64,000 nucleotides of DNA, taken from assembly GCA_041689615.1 (NCBI GenBank), contig JBDNFW010000056.1:31787-95786 (forward strand), written 5' to 3'. This document shows, piece by piece, positions 51,998 through 60,819 of this stretch. Numbering within the stretch: the stretch's first letter is position 1; every line of letters starts with the position of its first letter. The stretch comes from UBA7359 sp041689615 (lineage in GTDB: Bacteria; Pseudomonadota; Gammaproteobacteria; Eutrophobiales; Eutrophobiaceae). The translations under genes and the position numbers were made by a program. Under the pieces are notes generated by a model. That model was not told the origin of the DNA, did no database searches, and saw only the letters and a program-made list of their open reading frames with translations.

Positions 51998-53308
51998 ATG
52001 AAAATATTTTTTTCGTTATTGTTGTTTGTTAGTTGGTCGGTACAAGCTTCGCCAAAAATAGAGACTTGGAAAACCAGTAAAGGTACGGAAGTTTATTATG
52101 TGCATGCACCTGAATTACCGATGGTGGATATGGAAATTGTTTTTGATGCTGGCGGTAGTCGTAATGGTAAGTTACCAGGCTTGGCTGCGTTGACGAATGG
52201 TTTATTAAGTCAAGGTGCTGGTGGACTTGATGCTGATGCTATTAGTAATGGCTTTGAATCACTTGGTGCGCTTTATGGATCGGATGCAGGTTATGATTCG
52301 GCTTCCGTACAATTAAGATCACTAACAGAAGATGCGTTATTAACGAAGGCGATCGAAAATTTAAAGTTGGTTGTTTCAAAACCCGACTTTCCAAAGGATG
52401 CATTAGAACGACAACGTGCGCGTACGCTGATTGGTTTAAAAGCAAAACAACAATCAGCGGGGGCAATAGCACAAGATGTGTTTATGAAAGCGGTTTATCA
52501 GTCTCATCCGTATGCATACCCTAATGATGGTACTGAAGAATCTATAGCAGCTATCAAGCGTGAAGAGATAATTGCGTTTTATAAAAAGCATTATGTTGCA
52601 AGCAATGCAATGGTTGCCATTGTGGGTGCTGTTGATCGTAAACAAGCCGAACAAATTGCGGAAGACGTAACTTCTGAACTGGCGCAAGGTAAAAAAGCTA
52701 AATCTTTGCAAAAGGTTAAAGACCTTGAAAAAGCCGATACTATTTTTATAGAGCATCCTTCAATGCAAACTCATATTCTTGTTGGGCAGCCGGGATTAAA
52801 ACGAGGCGACCCTGATTACTTTCCACTTTATGTTGGTAACCATGTGTTAGGTGGTGGCGGTATGGTGTCACGTTTGTTTGAAGAGATTCGTGAAAAACGT
52901 GGTTTGTCTTATAGTGCGTATAGTTATTTTTCACCTATGCGTTTTAATGGACCTTTCCTTGCGGGTTTACAAACACGATCCGATCAAGTCGATGAAGCGC
53001 TTTCTGTTTTAATGGAAAATATTAATCGCTATATCGAAAAAGGTCCGACCGAAGAAGAATTAATTGCAGCGAAGAAAAACATTACCGGCGGTTATGCATT
53101 GCGAATCGACAGTAATAGCAAAATTCTAAATTATGTTGTTGTCATAGCTTATTACAAATTGCCGCTTGATTATTTAAATACCTTTAATGCTAACGTCGAG
53201 ATAGTAACCATTGATCAAATTAAAGATGCTTTTAAACGTCGACTAATACCGGATAAATTGATCACTGTGATGGTAGGTTCTTCAGAAGAAAAGAAAGAAG
53301 GAAAATAA
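51998..53308 (+). CDS. M16 family peptidase-like protein, non-catalytic partner
   Basis: The 436-residue protein starts at ATG 51998 with a signal peptide (KIFFSLLLFVSWSVQAS). It has the M16 fold but lacks HxxEH: the equivalent region reads PGLAALTNGLLSQGAGG. The C-terminal half has EIREKRGLSYSAYSYFSP, a conserved M16 substrate-binding segment. Such pairs form heterodimers in which this subunit shapes the chamber. An open frame extends to 51728 but crosses the structured intergenic element. Confidence 0.88.
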   Translation: MKIFFSLLLFVSWSVQASPKIETWKTSKGTEVYYVHAPELPMVDMEIVFDAGGSRNGKLPGLAALTNGLLSQGAGGLDADAISNGFESLGALYGSDAGYDSASVQLRSLTEDALLTKAIENLKLVVSKPDFPKDALERQRARTLIGLKAKQQSAGAIAQDVFMKAVYQSHPYAYPNDGTEESIAAIKREEIIAFYKKHYVASNAMVAIVGAVDRKQAEQIAEDVTSELAQGKKAKSLQKVKDLEKADTIFIEHPSMQTHILVGQPGLKRGDPDYFPLYVGNHVLGGGGMVSRLFEEIREKRGLSYSAYSYFSPMRFNGPFLAGLQTRSDQVDEALSVLMENINRYIEKGPTEEELIAAKKNITGGYALRIDSNSKILNYVVVIAYYKLPLDYLNTFNANVEIVTIDQIKDAFKRRLIPDKLITVMVGSSEEKKEGK

Positions 53309-53364
53309 ATTTTGATGTGCCCGCTTTTCTCACCATCCTTTTACTGCGGACGCCGATCTGCACA

Positions 53365-53450
53365 CTGTGACAGGGAGTACTCCCTACAGACGGTTCAACG
53401 TAGTATTGACTACGCTTTCACCGTCTTCCAGTCTGTGCTTCCTGTCACAG
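53365..53450. other. Nested-dyad structured element between M16 gene and rsmD
   Basis: Nested inverted repeats are seen: CTGTGACAGG (53365-53374) with CCTGTCACAG (53441-53450), AGACGGT (53388-53394) with ACCGTCT (53420-53426), and CGTAGT-ATTG-ACTACG (53399-53414) at the centre. A 12-base palindrome GGGAGTACTCCC (53373-53384) sits on the left arm. The whole can fold into one long stem-loop with side hairpin. No ORF or T-run explains it. It could be an intergenic repeat, a regulatory RNA or a transcription attenuator. Confidence 0.6.
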
Positions 53451-53478
53451 CGACATCTCAACGCCCTCGTTACAAACG

Positions 53479-54045
53479 ATGGTAAGAAATGCGGGTAGTC
53501 CCGGTAAGATTCGCATTATTGCCGGTAAATGGCGTGGCAGAAAACTGGACGTCATTGATTCTCCCGGTTTGCGACCAACACCGGATCGCGTTCGCGAAAC
53601 ATTATTTAACTGGATACAACAAAAGATTGTTGGCGCACGTTGTCTGGATTTGTTTGCAGGAACTGGTGCGCTAGGCTTTGAAGCACTTTCTCGTGATGCG
53701 GCAGAAGTGATTATGGTTGAATCTAACCCGAAGATCGTTGAATCATTAAAAATGCACGCGCAAACATTAAAAAGCAAAAATCATACAATCCAGCTTGCTG
53801 ATGGATTAACATGGCTACGGCAGGGAGCAAAAGGTTTTGATATTATTTTTCTCGATCCACCTTTTGGGCAGGGTTATGTTGAAAAATGCTGTGCATTAAT
53901 TCTTGAAGAATCATTGTTGAATAGCAGAGGGTTGGTTTATATTGAGTCTGAAAAGAATTTAACGTTACCTGATGGTTGGCATATTAAGAAACAAAAAATT
54001 GCAGGTCAGGTACAATCTATGTTGATTGAACAGGAAGGGAGTTGA
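53479..54045 (+). CDS. rsmD: 16S rRNA (guanine(966)-N(2))-methyltransferase
   Basis: The 188-residue protein starts with KIRIIAGKWRGRKLDV and LRPTPDRVRETLFNW, the RsmD N-terminal motifs. SAM motif I is LDLFAGTGALGFEALSR near 58, and the catalytic DPPF is in IIFLDPPFGQGY. It methylates G966 in 16S rRNA. It lies between ftsY-M16 genes and coaD, the common gammaproteobacterial order. Confidence 0.95.
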   Translation: MVRNAGSPGKIRIIAGKWRGRKLDVIDSPGLRPTPDRVRETLFNWIQQKIVGARCLDLFAGTGALGFEALSRDAAEVIMVESNPKIVESLKMHAQTLKSKNHTIQLADGLTWLRQGAKGFDIIFLDPPFGQGYVEKCCALILEESLLNSRGLVYIESEKNLTLPDGWHIKKQKIAGQVQSMLIEQEGS

Positions 54046-54046
54046 A

Positions 54047-54313
54047 ATGGATACAGATACTATTCGTTTATTGATTCAATTGATTGCGGTTCTTGGCGCA
54101 GTACTCGCCATGCTTTATGGATTAAACATGGTTTACAAAAGAGTTAAGGCCAAAGGACAAAATTTTGGAGCTAATTCACTTAAAGCAATGGGAGTAGTGT
54201 TGTTCATTCCGACAATACTTATACTTGCTATATTAACTGAATTTCAATCAGAAACGCTGGCTGCACTTTTAGGCACGGTGGCCGGTTACGTTTTGTCAAA
54301 TTCAGAAGCATAG
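54047..54313 (+). CDS. Small two-span membrane protein
   Basis: The 88-residue protein starts at ATG 54047 after GGGAG, immediately after the rsmD stop. Two hydrophobic spans (LIQLIAVLGAVLAMLYGL and MGVVLFIPTILILAILT) flank a basic loop (YKRVKAKGQNFG). No family is recognised. It is probably co-transcribed with rsmD and coaD. Confidence 0.7.
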   Translation: MDTDTIRLLIQLIAVLGAVLAMLYGLNMVYKRVKAKGQNFGANSLKAMGVVLFIPTILILAILTEFQSETLAALLGTVAGYVLSNSEA

Positions 54314-54330
54314 ATATTAAGAGAAGATAA

Positions 54331-54810
54331 ATGGTAACAGCTATCTATCCCGGTACATTTGATCCGATTACAAACGGTCATATAGATATTGTTGAACGTG
54401 CGGCGAGTATGTTTGATAAAGTCCTTGTTGCGGTCGCGGATAGTAAAAGCAAGAAAACATTGTTTTCAATTAATGAACGCGTTGAGCTTGCCAATCATGT
54501 TTTGTCTGACATTAAAAACGTTGAAGTAGTTTCTTTCAATTCTTTGGTTACCGACCTTGCTCGAGATAAAAAGGCGAAAGTCATTATTCGAGGTATTCGA
54601 GCCGTATCTGATTTTGATTACGAGTTTCAAATGGCAGGCATGAATCGTCAATTATTATCTAACATCGAAACTGTCTTTTTAACGCCCGCAGAAAAATTAA
54701 GCTTTATCTCTTCAAGCTTAGTGCGAGAAATTTCTTCATTCAATGGTGATGTTAGTCAGTTTGTTCATCCTTCAGTTTTGATTTCTTTAAAAGAAAAACA
54801 TAACCAATAA
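54331..54810 (+). CDS. coaD: Pantetheine-phosphate adenylyltransferase
   Basis: This 159-residue protein has AIYPGTFDPITNGHIDI, with the TNGH nucleotidyltransferase motif, IIRGIRAVSDFDYEFQMAGMN and the ISSSLVREIS segment matching the second signature. Length is canonical. It makes dephospho-CoA from 4'-phosphopantetheine and ATP. AAGAGAAGA precedes ATG 54331. Confidence 0.97.
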   Translation: MVTAIYPGTFDPITNGHIDIVERAASMFDKVLVAVADSKSKKTLFSINERVELANHVLSDIKNVEVVSFNSLVTDLARDKKAKVIIRGIRAVSDFDYEFQMAGMNRQLLSNIETVFLTPAEKLSFISSSLVREISSFNGDVSQFVHPSVLISLKEKHNQ

Positions 54811-54827
54811 AATATAATTAAATAGTA

Positions 54828-56507
54828 ATGAGATATTTATTTTCGTTCGTCTTCATTTTAAGTTTTTTTTCATCTTCCGTTTTCGCTGAACCAACTTATC
54901 AAGCCGCTGTTGCGACGGCTCATCCTTTGGCTACAAAAGCAGGCATCGATATTTTAAAGCAAGGTGGTAATGCATTTGATGCAGCAGCAGCAATAACTGC
55001 CTCGCTTGCTGTTGTTGAGCCTTATAGTTCAGGTCTAGGTGGTGGTGCCTTCTGGTTAATTCATCAAGCATCAAATAATAAGCAAATAATGATCGATGGC
55101 CGCGAAAAAGCACCAATGCGTAGCCATAAAGATATGTATCTGGATAAGCAAGGTAACGTTATTAAAGGTTTATCGTTGAATGGTCCGATGGCGGCAGGTA
55201 TTCCCGGTGTGCCGGCGGGCATTGAACATCTTGTTAAACGTTATGGCCGCCTTTCTTTAAGAGAAGTTTTAGCGCCAGCAATTAAACAAGCGAAAGAAGG
55301 TTTTGCCGTTAGTGAGCGTTATCAAATGTTGGTGGGCTATAGAAGTAATGTTGTTAAAAATTATCCTGAGGCGGCAGCACTTTTTCTAAAAGATAATGAC
55401 GTTCCTGCGATAGGACATGTCATTGTTCAAAATGATTTAGCAAAAACCTTAAGCATTATTGCCAATGAAGGTAGTGATGGTTTTTATAAAGGTTCGTTAG
55501 CACAACAAATGGTAGATAGCGTTAAGAAGAATGGTGGTATTTGGGAAATTGAAGATCTGGCAAATTATAATCTTATTGAACGTGAACCTATTGTAACAAA
55601 TTATAAAGGCATAAAAGTAACCTCTGCGACATTACCGTCTTCTGGTGGTGTCGTTATGGGACAAGCCTTAAATATTCTTGAGCATTTTGATTTGAAAAAA
55701 GTTGATTCAATAACGCGTAAACATATTGTTGTTGAAGCGATGCGACGTGCTTATCGAGATCGTGCTGCTTATCTTGGCGACATGGACTTTATTGATGTTC
55801 CTATCGATCGTTTATTAGATAAAAACTATACCGAGGGTATGGCATTAACGATTGATATTGATAAAGCGACACCAAGTAGTGAGTTAAGTGATATTACTGC
55901 TTATGATCAGATAGGAAATGATACGACACATTTTTCTGTGGTTGATGCTGAGGGTAATCGTGTATCAGCGACATTAAGTATTAACCTGCCATTTGGTTCA
56001 GGCTTTGTTGCCGAAGGTACTGGCGTGATATTGAACAATGAAATGGATGACTTTTCTATTAAGCCATTAACAGCTAATGCCTATGGTTTAGTTGGTGATC
56101 ATGCAAATGCAATTGAGCCAGGCAAACGCCCTCTCTCCAGTATGACTCCGACATTTGTAGAAACAGAAGATCGCATTGGTATTCTCGGTACGCCAGGAGG
56201 CAGTCGTATTATTAGTATGGTGTTACTAGGTGTACTGGATTTTGCTGATGGCCACTTACCGCAATCATGGGTCAGCCGGCCACGCTATCATCATCAATAT
56301 CTTCCAGACGAAGTTCTTTATGAACAAGGTGGTTTAACTATTAGTGAACAGGAAGAGTTGAAAAAGAAAGGTCATAAGCTAACTGAAAAAAATCGTAAGT
56401 ACGGCAACATGCAGGCAATTATGATTTGGAAAAATAAAAATATAACTTTCGCAGCAAGCGATCCACGTGGTGAAGGAACAGCGGAAGTTATTCATATTTC
56501 AAATTAA
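54828..56507 (+). CDS. ggt: Gamma-glutamyltransferase
   Basis: The 559-residue precursor has a signal peptide (SFVFILSFFSSSVFA), then ATAHPLATKAGIDILKQGGN. The autocatalytic cleavage site lies before the Thr of TTHFSVVDAEGN, at about residue 365. PLSSMTPTFV and GTPGGSRIISM bind glutamate in the small subunit. It cleaves glutathione and gamma-glutamyl compounds in the periplasm. The final segment ends AASDPRGEGTAEV, as in this family. Confidence 0.95.
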   Translation: MRYLFSFVFILSFFSSSVFAEPTYQAAVATAHPLATKAGIDILKQGGNAFDAAAAITASLAVVEPYSSGLGGGAFWLIHQASNNKQIMIDGREKAPMRSHKDMYLDKQGNVIKGLSLNGPMAAGIPGVPAGIEHLVKRYGRLSLREVLAPAIKQAKEGFAVSERYQMLVGYRSNVVKNYPEAAALFLKDNDVPAIGHVIVQNDLAKTLSIIANEGSDGFYKGSLAQQMVDSVKKNGGIWEIEDLANYNLIEREPIVTNYKGIKVTSATLPSSGGVVMGQALNILEHFDLKKVDSITRKHIVVEAMRRAYRDRAAYLGDMDFIDVPIDRLLDKNYTEGMALTIDIDKATPSSELSDITAYDQIGNDTTHFSVVDAEGNRVSATLSINLPFGSGFVAEGTGVILNNEMDDFSIKPLTANAYGLVGDHANAIEPGKRPLSSMTPTFVETEDRIGILGTPGGSRIISMVLLGVLDFADGHLPQSWVSRPRYHHQYLPDEVLYEQGGLTISEQEELKKKGHKLTEKNRKYGNMQAIMIWKNKNITFAASDPRGEGTAEVIHISN

Positions 56508-56623
56508 GTTTTCCATAAATCTATCTAGCTTTAATAAAGTCCATTACAATCCGCGAAACGAAGAGACTTAGCTAGAAATAATACAATAGGACATTACAAA
56601 CACTTTAAAAAGAGGGATGAATT

Positions 56624-57250
56624 ATGAAAAACTTAATAGCAACAATTGCAATATTTGCTTTGCTCACTGGATGTATGGAAGAAGAAACGAATCAGGTTCA
56701 AGCTGATCTTCCGGTTGATAAAGGTAGTGTGACAGCAGGCGTGGGTAACAACGTAATGATGAAGGGTGGGGAGCTTCCTCTAACTGGAACAGGAGTTATA
56801 GAAGTAGGCCAACCTTTGCCCGCAGCGATTCTGTCTTCTAACGAACTTAAGCCAATTAATATTGCTGATGCTAGTGATAAGGTTCGAATTATTAGTGTGG
56901 TGCCCTCACTTGATACACCAACGTGTGACGTACAAACACATCAACTATCCGAAAAAAATAATGGGCTGGATAAACAAGTCGAACTTATAACTGTCAGCAT
57001 GGACCTTCCTTTTGCACAATCGCGTTTTGCCAAAGAAGCCAAGATAAACAACGTTACATTTTTATCCGACTATAAAGATAGAGAGTTTGGCAATGACAAC
57101 GGGTTGTTAATTGAACCGCTAGCACTTTTAGCGCGAGCAGTTATTGTGACTGATAAAGATAATATCGTTCGTTACTTGCAGGTCGTTCCGGAAATTACAG
57201 CGTTGCCTGATATGCCTGCGGCTATGGATGCTGCGCGTAGCCTACTTTAA
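56624..57250 (+). CDS. Thiol peroxidase (Tpx-type) with lipoprotein signal
   Basis: The 208-residue protein starts KNLIATIAIFALLTGCMEEE: LLTGC is a lipobox, so the mature Cys17 would carry lipid. The peroxiredoxin domain has SVVPSLDTPTCDVQTHQLSE, where TPTCDVQT holds the peroxidatic Cys near 103, and the Tpx-like IEPLALLARAVIVTD. A resolving Cys in the usual place is not visible. A 60-residue linker precedes the domain. It would reduce peroxides in the periplasm, attached to a membrane. AAAGAGGGATGA precedes ATG 56624. Confidence 0.85.
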   Translation: MKNLIATIAIFALLTGCMEEETNQVQADLPVDKGSVTAGVGNNVMMKGGELPLTGTGVIEVGQPLPAAILSSNELKPINIADASDKVRIISVVPSLDTPTCDVQTHQLSEKNNGLDKQVELITVSMDLPFAQSRFAKEAKINNVTFLSDYKDREFGNDNGLLIEPLALLARAVIVTDKDNIVRYLQVVPEITALPDMPAAMDAARSLL

Positions 57251-57257
57251 GCAAAGT

Positions 57258-57725
57258 TTATTTTAGGTCATTTACAAGATCACATTGAAGTAGTTCGCTC
57301 CAGCGACGACTCATACCGAATTCTTTTACTAAAGTTTCAACCAGCTTTCTGGTATCAATTTCAAAGAGCTGGTGTTTTTCGTTTATAAGCTCAAGACTTT
57401 TGCAATCAGTTGCAAATTCATCTTTCAGCTTAAATTTCAAATGTGCACATTCATGGTAGTAAATAAACTGTCTGGCATTCGTCGGCAGTTTTAAAAAAGC
57501 ACTGTTATCAATAACAATGGTTGGATAACCTAAAGGCCATTGTGCTGTTGCTATATTTTTGCTTGTTATTGCCGGCGCTATTTTTACTTCGACTTCTTCA
57601 TTTGTGTCCAAATGTTTAGCAAAGCAAGTTAATTGATTATTTTTATCTGACTCAATTGCAAGAACACTTGTTGATAAAAATAGTGTAGAACAAAGTATTA
57701 ATACGCTTTTTAATAAATCATGCAT
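57258..57725 (-). CDS. Exported HExxH protein, putative zinc metallopeptidase
   Basis: The 155-residue protein has a signal peptide (LILCSTLFLSTSVLAIE) and the sequence YYHECAHLKFKLKDEFATDC. The HECAH segment fits the HExxH zinc motif and the later D/E residues could supply the third ligand. Two cysteines flank this area. I do not recognise a named family. Its start is one base from the mutM stop, so both are probably co-transcribed. Confidence 0.65.
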   Translation of the reverse strand: MHDLLKSVLILCSTLFLSTSVLAIESDKNNQLTCFAKHLDTNEEVEVKIAPAITSKNIATAQWPLGYPTIVIDNSAFLKLPTNARQFIYYHECAHLKFKLKDEFATDCKSLELINEKHQLFEIDTRKLVETLVKEFGMSRRWSELLQCDLVNDLK

Positions 57726-58541
57726 TTAACTTTGGCAATATGAACAGTAAAAAGTTGATCGTTGACCTAGTCGGATCATTTTAATTTCTTTCTTACACTT
57801 TTTACAAGGTTCGCCTTCTCGATTATAAACATTAAGTTCCTGACTGAAATAACCGGGTTTGCCATCGCCATTAAAAAAGTTGCGTAAAGTCGTGCCGCCT
57901 TTTTCTATTGCTTCGGTTAGTACATTTTTTATTTCGACGACTAATCTTTCATAACGTGCTTTAGATAGTTTGCCGGCTTTTTGAGAGGGTTTTATTCCTG
58001 CTCGAAATAGTGCTTCACTTGCATAGATGTTACCGACGCCGACAACAATACGGCTATCCATAATGAAGGTTTTGACTGCTTGTGTTCGTTTTCGAGAACG
58101 AGCGTATAAGTATTCGGTATTAAACTCATCGTTTAATGGTTCGGGACCAAGGTGATTGATTAGTTTGTGATCCTGCGGATCATCTTTTGTCCAGAGTATA
58201 GAGCCAAATTTTCTTGGATCATGAAAGCGTAATAAATAACCTGACTCAAAAACGATATCAACGTGATCATGTTTCACATGAGGCGTTTTGTCGTCGAGCA
58301 CCCTTAAATTACCCGACATGCCAAGATGCAGAATCATGCAGCCTTTGTCAGTATAAAAGAGTAAGTATTTAGCTCGTCGTCTAAGTTTACGTATAAGTTG
58401 ATTTTTAAGAGATCGCTTTAGTGTAGTAGGTATAGGCCAACGTAGATTACGTTCGCGAATAATAATATCCTTTACAGTTTCACCAACGACATAAGGCGCG
58501 ATTCCTTTACGTGTTGTTTCTACCTCAGGTAGTTCAGGCAT
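57726..58541 (-). CDS. mutM: Formamidopyrimidine-DNA glycosylase
   Basis: This 271-residue protein starts PELPEVETTRKGIAPY, with the catalytic Pro1 and Glu2 after Met removal. It contains LLFYTDKGCMILHLGMSGNLR, a helix-two-turn-helix region ending NIYASEALFRAGI, and a C-terminal CKKC / CSYC zinc finger. It excises 8-oxoguanine and FaPy lesions. It follows the Gld-like cluster without a gap. Confidence 0.96.
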   Translation of the reverse strand: MPELPEVETTRKGIAPYVVGETVKDIIIRERNLRWPIPTTLKRSLKNQLIRKLRRRAKYLLFYTDKGCMILHLGMSGNLRVLDDKTPHVKHDHVDIVFESGYLLRFHDPRKFGSILWTKDDPQDHKLINHLGPEPLNDEFNTEYLYARSRKRTQAVKTFIMDSRIVVGVGNIYASEALFRAGIKPSQKAGKLSKARYERLVVEIKNVLTEAIEKGGTTLRNFFNGDGKPGYFSQELNVYNREGEPCKKCKKEIKMIRLGQRSTFYCSYCQS

Positions 58542-59426
58542 CTAGTTTAATTCAAGACCAACAGGCTCAGCTTCTTCGCTTGTATCTTCTCCTTCAATTA
58601 ACAATAATTTTTTTGTTTCATCGCTGCCCATGTGAAGTTGAATACCTAAGTCTTTTCGACCAAGTATCAAGTGTGGATCAGTCGATACAATAACAAACTG
58701 AATTGATTCATTGTTGCTTGATAATACTTTTATTGTTGATGCTGGCTCTGATGATTCAACCGGTTCGTATTTTTCTGCTGATATCGCTGATGCGTTTTCC
58801 CAACTAAAGATAATGCGTTTTAATTGATCTGGACTAATATTCATTGGCGTTTCAAGTTGCCATTGTTCATTAACTAATTCAATTTTATTTTCAGGAAACT
58901 GAATAATATTAATCTTAAAATTCTCAGGTAAAAGCTTAGGATCTGCAAAGAATGCCGCATTTGTCATTAGTTGATGGTAAAGAAAATCATTAGTTAAATG
59001 AATTTTTCCATCAAATAAAACATAACGACGTTGATCTATTGCATCAGTATTACCAAATTTAAATTCATAATCATTTAATTGTATAATCACGATTGAGTCT
59101 GAAAGACCAAGTTGCTCCAGATCAACTTCCGCCGGATTTAATTGTCCATGTGATTCTGCTTTCAACATTCGTAGCAGGGCATTAATTCGTGCGCTATTTG
59201 CACGGAATTGTTGCGGAGCGATCATCTTCCAGGTTTCATTCTGTTTATTAAATTCGAAGTCATCCAGATCTTTTCTAAGAACTTTAATCTGAACAATATC
59301 ATTTTGATCGATGTTTGAAAGGCGCGGCAATTCCTGTTTTGTTTTTTCTCCGCTATTGATAGCGATGACGTAAAGTAAGATGATAAGGCCAAGCAGGCCG
59401 ATGTTGATCCAGAATCGCTTGTCCAC
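58542..59426 (-). CDS. DUF4340 domain-containing protein of the Gld-like ABC cluster
   Basis: The 294-residue protein has one N-terminal span (FWINIGLLGLIILLYVIAIN) followed by a beta-rich periplasmic domain. PRLSNIDQNDIVQIKVLRKD and NARINALLRML-like helices match DUF4340. This domain often follows a GldG-like gene in uncharacterised ABC operons. Its stop is immediately before mutM. Confidence 0.85.
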   Translation of the reverse strand: MDKRFWINIGLLGLIILLYVIAINSGEKTKQELPRLSNIDQNDIVQIKVLRKDLDDFEFNKQNETWKMIAPQQFRANSARINALLRMLKAESHGQLNPAEVDLEQLGLSDSIVIIQLNDYEFKFGNTDAIDQRRYVLFDGKIHLTNDFLYHQLMTNAAFFADPKLLPENFKINIIQFPENKIELVNEQWQLETPMNISPDQLKRIIFSWENASAISAEKYEPVESSEPASTIKVLSSNNESIQFVIVSTDPHLILGRKDLGIQLHMGSDETKKLLLIEGEDTSEEAEPVGLELN

Positions 59427-59427
59427 G

Positions 59428-60813
59428 CTATTGTTTCTTTCGGCGTAACCCGATCATGATGCCAATGACGATTAATGCTGCGGGCAATATAAATAAAAAG
59501 CCTATGCCTATAATCCCTAATACGGTTGGTGATATATTGAGTTGTGTATCGTTAGCAATATTTGGTGGAATAGAAATAAACTCATCATCACTGCTTAACC
59601 AGTTAATTAATCTAGTACCAAGTTCGTTGTTACCACTATTAGCAAGATAAGTGTTTGATAAAAAATCGCCATCACCTATAACAACAATACGTTGTTGTTT
59701 AGTGACGATTTCATCGCCCTCTTCTGTTTCTAGTTCGCGTTCCAGGCTTAGACCAATAGTTAATGGACCGATAGTATCCTTGTCTTCATCATACTCAACT
59801 TCACCCTCAAGTTTGCTCGTTTCGTTCCAGGTATGATCACCGGTGGTGAGGACAGGTTTGCTTATCCATTCATTTGATTCCAGTATTTTAAGAGCACCAG
59901 CCATTGGAAATAACGTTGTGAATTCGAAGTTTTCTGTTATCGGATGTGGCGGATATAAACTGCCAGTAACTAGTGCAATAGTTGGATCATCAATACCAAT
60001 AAGTTGTCCGGCATAATCAATAACAGCACCGGGATAAAACCAAATAGATAATTGTTCGGCTAATAACTCCAGTTTATACATCGATCCCGGCTCATGCAGC
60101 CACAAGAGGTTGCCGCCTGAATTAATATAATTATTAATAATTGCAATCTCACCCGGCAGATAATCTATGCGTGGTCCTGCTATAACTAAAATACTAGTGT
60201 TGTCAGGTATTGTTTGCGTCTCGATCAGGTTAATCGGTTGAACGCGAAAGCCTTTATTAAAAAGTTGTTTTACCCATTCGCTTAAATCATGGTTCGCTTC
60301 TCTCAAAGCATTACGCTCACCATGACCTTCTACAAAAGCTATCCATCGTTCCTGATTACGGGCCAAACGTTGTAAGGCATTAGTGAGTACCTGCTCCTTA
60401 TCAGAAGTAACATGTTCGCTGCGATCCTGGTAACGAACGATAATTTCGCCATCAACGGAAATGCCAAGATTACGAACTTCATCAGGGACAGCATCCGGAT
60501 TAATAAAACGTAAAACAATATCTGATTTGTGACGTTGATATTTGCCAACAAATTTTTTAACAGCATCACGTAATAATGAGTTCTCACGCGCATAAGATGT
60601 AATTTCGATCGGATCGGGCATCTGTGCCAGCAAGTTTCGACTTGCTTCTGACAATGTGTGTCGTCCATTTGCAGTCCAGTCATACTCTACAGAATGTTTC
60701 TGGCTTAACCACGCAAGCAAACCAAGTACGATGCATAACAGAAAAAACATAACAATGCTGTTTAGGCGAGATTGTAGTCGCGTTTTACTTGTTACGAACA
60801 TATGGGTACCCAT
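59428..60813 (-). CDS. GldG-like ABC transporter auxiliary protein
   Basis: The 461-residue protein has an N-terminal span (IVMFFLLCIVLGLLAWLS), a periplasmic region with VEYDWTANGRHTLSEASRNLL and IAGPRIDYLPGEIAIINNYI, and a final span near 435-455. This matches GldG / DUF4350-like proteins that accompany GldA-GldF ABC transporters. ATG 60813 is 6 bases after the permease stop; ATG 60801 is an alternative. Gliding itself is not implied, as these operons occur in non-gliding bacteria. Confidence 0.85.
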   Translation of the reverse strand: MGTHMFVTSKTRLQSRLNSIVMFFLLCIVLGLLAWLSQKHSVEYDWTANGRHTLSEASRNLLAQMPDPIEITSYARENSLLRDAVKKFVGKYQRHKSDIVLRFINPDAVPDEVRNLGISVDGEIIVRYQDRSEHVTSDKEQVLTNALQRLARNQERWIAFVEGHGERNALREANHDLSEWVKQLFNKGFRVQPINLIETQTIPDNTSILVIAGPRIDYLPGEIAIINNYINSGGNLLWLHEPGSMYKLELLAEQLSIWFYPGAVIDYAGQLIGIDDPTIALVTGSLYPPHPITENFEFTTLFPMAGALKILESNEWISKPVLTTGDHTWNETSKLEGEVEYDEDKDTIGPLTIGLSLERELETEEGDEIVTKQQRIVVIGDGDFLSNTYLANSGNNELGTRLINWLSSDDEFISIPPNIANDTQLNISPTVLGIIGIGFLFILPAALIVIGIMIGLRRKKQ

Positions 60814-60819
60814 ATTAAG

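Noticed and set aside
53445..53777. 110-residue minus-strand ORF over rsmD
   Set aside because: A shadow of rsmD, whose motifs are unambiguous on the plus strand.
58271..58284. parS-like GTTTCACATGAGGC inside mutM
   Set aside because: Three mismatches to the 14-base core of parS and not palindromic, unlike the two exact sites in recF.
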